Source of the DNA: Acrasis kona
Lineage: Eukaryota > Heterolobosea > Eutetramitea > Acrasida > Acrasidae
DNA: 43,109 bases
NCBI GenBank assembly: GCA_026419775.2
Contig: JAOPGA020000795.1
Coordinates: 1-43,109 of the forward strand
Direction of reading: 5' to 3'
A program made the position numbers and the translations under genes. Every line of letters begins with the position of its first letter. The first letter of the stretch is position 1. The notes beneath the pieces are model-generated. The model was not told where the DNA came from and did not search any database. It was given only the letters and a program-made list of their open reading frames with translations. Positions 39,316 through 43,109 of the stretch are shown piece after piece.

Positions 39316-42033
39316 ATGGATGCACATCTCTACCAACAATATACACTTCCGCATGTCCAGGCGAAGAACTTTGGAAAAAAAGCAATGGCCCAACTACCCC
39401 ACTTCTCATGCCACATCGTCGTGAAACATAATGAGAGAATGTACATTTTCGCAGGAAATGCGAGAGGGGAGGTGGTTCAGTGGAGATGGACTTTGGAGGC
39501 ACCAGGATGTACATATAAACACATTATGATTGGAAAGCATGATGGAGGTGTCCTCTGCATTACATATAACCCAACAAATAAACTTTTGTTCACAGGATCT
39601 GTGGACCACTCAATAAAAGTATGGGATCCTTTTGGCAGTTATCTACAAAGTGGTTCCTGCCTTCAAGTCATGTATGGTCATGAGAAAGCTATTACAACAT
39701 TATCGTACCACTATGGAATGTTAATATCTGGTGCAGCGGACAAGACGATAAAAATATGGCGACCAGAGGATGGTCGTTCTAAAGTAAATTTACACCCCTA
39801 CTTTATGCTGCTCAAGACGATTGGAGATTTCGACGGGTGGATTACATGTGCCTGGGCAAGCCCGCATGCATTATCTGGGGATCAGGGCGAGCTAGTCGTA
39901 GGAGACATGAAGGGGTACATTACAGTCTTTAAATCAGTTGGAGAATTAAGCTCCAGAAAAAAAATTGTAGATTTCAAACGAATATCAAAGGTCAAAGTGA
40001 GAAAGCTAGGCGTGACCCATATTGTCATGTTGTACGGTCACAACTTGATGATAACGTCAGGCTACGACAATATGATCAAATTTACGGACCTCAGCGGGTC
40101 CATAACCTTCTCCTATCATAACAGACCGCATAGGATTACAGGTATATCCTGGAATCAAGTAAATGAGGAGATTATAACTGTTGATGAACAGGGATGCATC
40201 GATATTTTTCAATACAGACAAAGTAAAATCGTAGCTAGCTTCAATACAGGACCAGATTCTTCGCATATTGGTTTTTATAGTTTTGAATCCAGCCCCACTT
40301 TCAGACATCCCGACTCTTATTCGAATTCGAAGGACAATGGTCATCACGTCGACGAATACATTATATGTTGTGGAAGGTCTTTTCTCCATGTATGGAAAAT
40401 AGAGAGATATACTCCACATGTAGAGTATAAAGGGCATACAGGGAATGTAATAGGACTGTATGTTAATCAAAATGAGCATCTAGATTGCCGTATGATTTCT
40501 GTTGGACAAGATAATCAGATATGTAGTTGGAGCGTTGACCGCTTTGACTTGATTTGTAGAGACAACCGAGTGGAACAAAAGTCAGAAATCTCGTCCTGCT
40601 GTTATTTAGTTGCAAATTATATGGGCACAAAGGAGAATCCTGTACACGAGAGTACTATATGTGTGACTGGACATGACAACGGAGATGTGACATTTTGGAA
40701 CATTGGAAATCCAAATCAAGTCATCAAGAACAACACGTATTTATATAGGGTAAAAGTTCATGACAACAGTACAAGTTGTATCGCTCAAGGATTAGATAGC
40801 AACAATCGGTTATTTGTAATTACTGGCGGGTATGATGGGAAAATTGGAATTTGTAACATCACTCAACTAGTAAAAGTATCAAGGAGGCCAAGATTCGAAA
40901 CAATTGCAAATGCCCACCAAGTTGAAATTCTCTCAATCTGCTTCAATTCAATGAACGATACAATTTTGAGTGGCGACAATAGAGGTAACATTAGAGTTTG
41001 GGCCCGAAAGACAAGCAACGAAACAGTCGAGAGTTCGCCAAGGATTTTAACTGCACGATCCCAATCTACTTTGAAATCATCGAACATGCTTACCGATAAT
41101 TTGTACAAAAACGATCCAGAAGATGAAAATGACGAAGACGATCCCGAGACGGAAGGCATCGATGCTTTAAAATTCCCGAAAAATGCCGTCTATACACAAA
41201 CCAATGGAGATTGGATATTAGCCGGCGAAATGAATCAAGGCCACGGTAGATCAGGCATTACGTGCCTCGTGATGGATGGGTACTTTTTATTCAGCGCAGG
41301 AGAAGATTCCAAAGTGGTCATGTGGAATAGCTTATCAAAACAAAAATTAAGAGTATTCGGCGACATTCACGAAAGTGAAATTGTGTGCGCTAAAGTGATA
41401 CCGACCACCGGAAACATTCTTTCGTGTTCGAGAGATGGAAGCATCATCATGTGGGACTACTCGACACTCGACATCAAGTACAGATACCACAAGACAGGAG
41501 TCGAGTACGGGAGTATTGCATTTGATTCGGACCGAATGGAAATTTATGCAGGTACATCAGGTGGAAGCATCTTGAGAATTGCATTGGCGAAGAAACATGC
41601 GGAGCTGAACGAAATGATGACCATTGAGGAGAGATTGAGTATGGAGGAGCAGGATCCTCTTGATGTAATTTTGGATAATGTTAATTTTGAAAAATTAAAT
41701 GTTGATTTGAACGTATCCCAACAATCACAACAAAGTGTAATCCTACCTGTCATTTCTAATATGAAATCTTCAAATAATGAAGTCAACTCCGAGTTGGCTG
41801 TGATGAGCAAGCAACTCAAAAAGTCACTTCAGACATCGGGGGTGTCAACTAGATTGACCTATAACATGTTTGATGATCCTAAAAATAACATGATGTCTCT
41901 GGATCAATCGCAAAAGAAATTCACGTTGATGGATAATGAACAGGATGAACGAATTTTAAGAGAAATGTTAGGACATACAGCCAGGAGCGATAGTAGACGG
42001 TCGAGTAGTGGAGGTTTAATAAAAAAATCTTGA
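39316..42033 (+). CDS. Large WD40 repeat protein
   Basis: A single exon of 905 residues. At least twelve WD40-like units span about residues 25-735, enough for two seven-bladed propellers. Clear examples are KLLFTGSVDHSIKVWDPF, MLISGAADKTIKIWRPE, MISVGQDNQICSWSVD, DTILSGDNRGNIRVWARK, LFSAGEDSKVVMWNSLSK and NILSCSRDGSIIMWDYS. An acidic insert (DPEDENDEDDPETEG) interrupts the second propeller. A polar, partly helical tail of about 170 residues ends in Ser/Arg-rich RSDSRRSSSGG. WD40 scaffolds of this size occur in flagellar, trafficking and RNA-processing complexes. No specific family could be fixed from sequence alone. No introns are needed. Confidence 0.8.
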   Translation: MDAHLYQQYTLPHVQAKNFGKKAMAQLPHFSCHIVVKHNERMYIFAGNARGEVVQWRWTLEAPGCTYKHIMIGKHDGGVLCITYNPTNKLLFTGSVDHSIKVWDPFGSYLQSGSCLQVMYGHEKAITTLSYHYGMLISGAADKTIKIWRPEDGRSKVNLHPYFMLLKTIGDFDGWITCAWASPHALSGDQGELVVGDMKGYITVFKSVGELSSRKKIVDFKRISKVKVRKLGVTHIVMLYGHNLMITSGYDNMIKFTDLSGSITFSYHNRPHRITGISWNQVNEEIITVDEQGCIDIFQYRQSKIVASFNTGPDSSHIGFYSFESSPTFRHPDSYSNSKDNGHHVDEYIICCGRSFLHVWKIERYTPHVEYKGHTGNVIGLYVNQNEHLDCRMISVGQDNQICSWSVDRFDLICRDNRVEQKSEISSCCYLVANYMGTKENPVHESTICVTGHDNGDVTFWNIGNPNQVIKNNTYLYRVKVHDNSTSCIAQGLDSNNRLFVITGGYDGKIGICNITQLVKVSRRPRFETIANAHQVEILSICFNSMNDTILSGDNRGNIRVWARKTSNETVESSPRILTARSQSTLKSSNMLTDNLYKNDPEDENDEDDPETEGIDALKFPKNAVYTQTNGDWILAGEMNQGHGRSGITCLVMDGYFLFSAGEDSKVVMWNSLSKQKLRVFGDIHESEIVCAKVIPTTGNILSCSRDGSIIMWDYSTLDIKYRYHKTGVEYGSIAFDSDRMEIYAGTSGGSILRIALAKKHAELNEMMTIEERLSMEEQDPLDVILDNVNFEKLNVDLNVSQQSQQSVILPVISNMKSSNNEVNSELAVMSKQLKKSLQTSGVSTRLTYNMFDDPKNNMMSLDQSQKKFTLMDNEQDERILREMLGHTARSDSRRSSSGGLIKKS

Positions 42034-42239
42034 TCCTTTATTGTATGGTTTATTGTATCTTTGTAAGAAATTTTGTAACCAAATCAAACGGAACAACATG
42101 CCATAACGCAACCGAGTTATGAAATACATAGAAGCTTTCGAATCAATAATAATTTAACACATTCAATTGAATATGAAGAGCGGAATATAAATACGCAAAC
42201 AAACTTTTTATTCGGATTATCAAAATGAAACCTGACGAA

Positions 42240-43109
42240 TCAACCGCCTCTTTCCGCTAACATCTTTTCGAAAATCGACGTCCATTTACCCATAAATATC
42301 TCCAGCTCGCTACGGTCACCCATCAACTCATCAAACTTATCTAAAAGTACACGGAAGTTATCGTTTTCAATAATCTGTTGTTTCACCTGTTGTCTCATGT
42401 CGGGATAAAGGCATGCCGAATACAACAGTGCCACTCCAATTGTATGAAAATCTACTGGATAAGACACATTCAACATTTTTTCGAAAATCAACGGAACACA
42501 CTTTGAGTCGACCACAAGCTTCAAAATACTTGGAGTTCTATTCCCACATAACAAATTATAGAGCCCCAAACCACTTTGTTCAAAGTAATACTCTTGCATT
42601 GACGATATTGCCAACACCACACTTTGCACATAAATAGGGTCTCTGTGCTTAACAACCAACGTCATTGTATCAATGACAAAAGCAAATTCAGCAAAGCCAT
42701 GAAATATTTTATATAATGTGGTAATAATATAAAACAACTTTATAATTAATGAATTTTCAATAATGAAATTGAAGCGATTTACAGAGCACAGCACAGATAG
42801 AATCATAAGGACAGAGAGCTTGCTTCCTCTGTGTCTTTTTTTTATTAATTTTATGTTGCATTTTATCCATACCTTGACCAACTAACACATACCTATAAAA
42901 CTTTCCAATAGTTGACCATAAACTAGTTTGTTCACCATTCATAAATATATATTTCTCTTTTTTTATTAATTTTATATTATTTTCATCTTTGAGAATAATA
43001 AAAATACAATTTAAAAGCATTTCACAAGTTTCTTGTAAAGAATGTAAATCTATACTAATGTGGTTGTGATAATCTTCTTGTAAACACATTGTTACATATG
43101 CATCATAGA
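42240..43109 (-). CDS. Armadillo/HEAT-like helical protein, 5' end outside window
   Basis: A minus-strand gene whose frame stays open to the window edge, so its start lies outside. Two exon pieces are visible: 43109 to 42893 and 42828 to 42240. They are joined by a 64-nt GTATGT..ACAG intron that restores the frame (KFYR|GSKLSVLMI). About 268 residues are seen. They are almost all helical, with Leu/Ile-rich pairs such as TCEMLLNCIFIILKD, LFYIITTLYKIFHGFAEF, VVLAISSMQEYYFEQSGL and IGVALLYSACLYPDMRQQV, like an armadillo or HEAT array. It ends KWTSIFEKMLAERGG. The specific family is not recognised. Confidence 0.65.

Noticed and set aside
1-43109. CRISPR arrays, bacterial operons, insertion sequences, integrase genes
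   Set aside because: None were seen. Spliced eukaryotic genes dominate and no transposase or repeat-spacer pattern is present.

Overview
This window looks like nuclear DNA of a compact, AT-rich protist genome. The best fit is a heterolobosean amoeboflagellate of the Naegleria type. This is inferred from gene style and content; no rRNA or species marker is present. Genes sit on both strands, often only tens of bases apart. Most introns that can be placed are 35 to 47 nt long, with GT..AG ends and GTRNGT-like donors; two look longer (64 and 80 nt). Eukaryotic core genes are present: POLD2, squalene synthase, ribosomal protein eL31 and a tRNA-Thr. Two genes suggest a cilium or flagellum: an ARMC9 homologue and a soluble adenylyl cyclase.

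Layout. 1-1700: non-coding DNA with a two-copy ~150 bp tandem repeat, then a broken internal piece of an FAD-linked D-lactate dehydrogenase. 1700-6485 (-): four-exon ADCY10-like adenylyl cyclase with an acylation-type N terminus. 7217-8413 (-): FAD monooxygenase. 9033-9545 (+): small membrane protein. 10052-11215 (+): papain-fold (PPPDE-like) protein. 11340-12619 (+): three-exon DMT transporter. 12684-12769 (+): tRNA-Thr(UGU) with an AT-rich insertion in the D loop. 12995-13520 (-): possible broken gene. 13952-15943 (-): parallel beta-helix protein. 16474-17878 (+): mucin-like type I membrane protein. 18086-18638 (-): eL31.

18806-21157 (-) is a seven-exon ARMC9 homologue. It is head to head, with 9 bp between the ATGs, with a WD40/coiled-coil gene (21167-24900, +) that has an apparent -1 frame break at an A6 run. 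That gene overlaps the 3' end of squalene synthase (24864-26258, -). Next come a mitochondrial-type protein (-), a YdjM-like membrane hydrolase (-), a small four-exon gene found only by splicing short pieces (28615-29188, -), five-exon POLD2 (29294-30929, +), a small single-TM protein (30959-31356, -), a PPR-RNase H fusion (31577-32863, +), a secretory kelch protein ending in YDEL (-), a possible DNA-binding protein with an unresolved junction (34431-35799, -), an MFS sugar transporter (+), a GPI-anchored Frizzled-CRD-like protein (-), a UIM/UBA protein (+), a 905-residue WD40 protein (+), and an armadillo-like gene cut by the window end (-).

The most notable items are the tRNA D-loop insertion, the PPR-RNase H fusion, the acylated sAC, and the ARMC9/WD40 divergent pair. 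Neighbouring genes do not form an obvious pathway, as expected for a eukaryotic chromosome. Exon coordinates were worked out by hand from splice signals, reading frame and, where a family is recognised, remembered family sequence.
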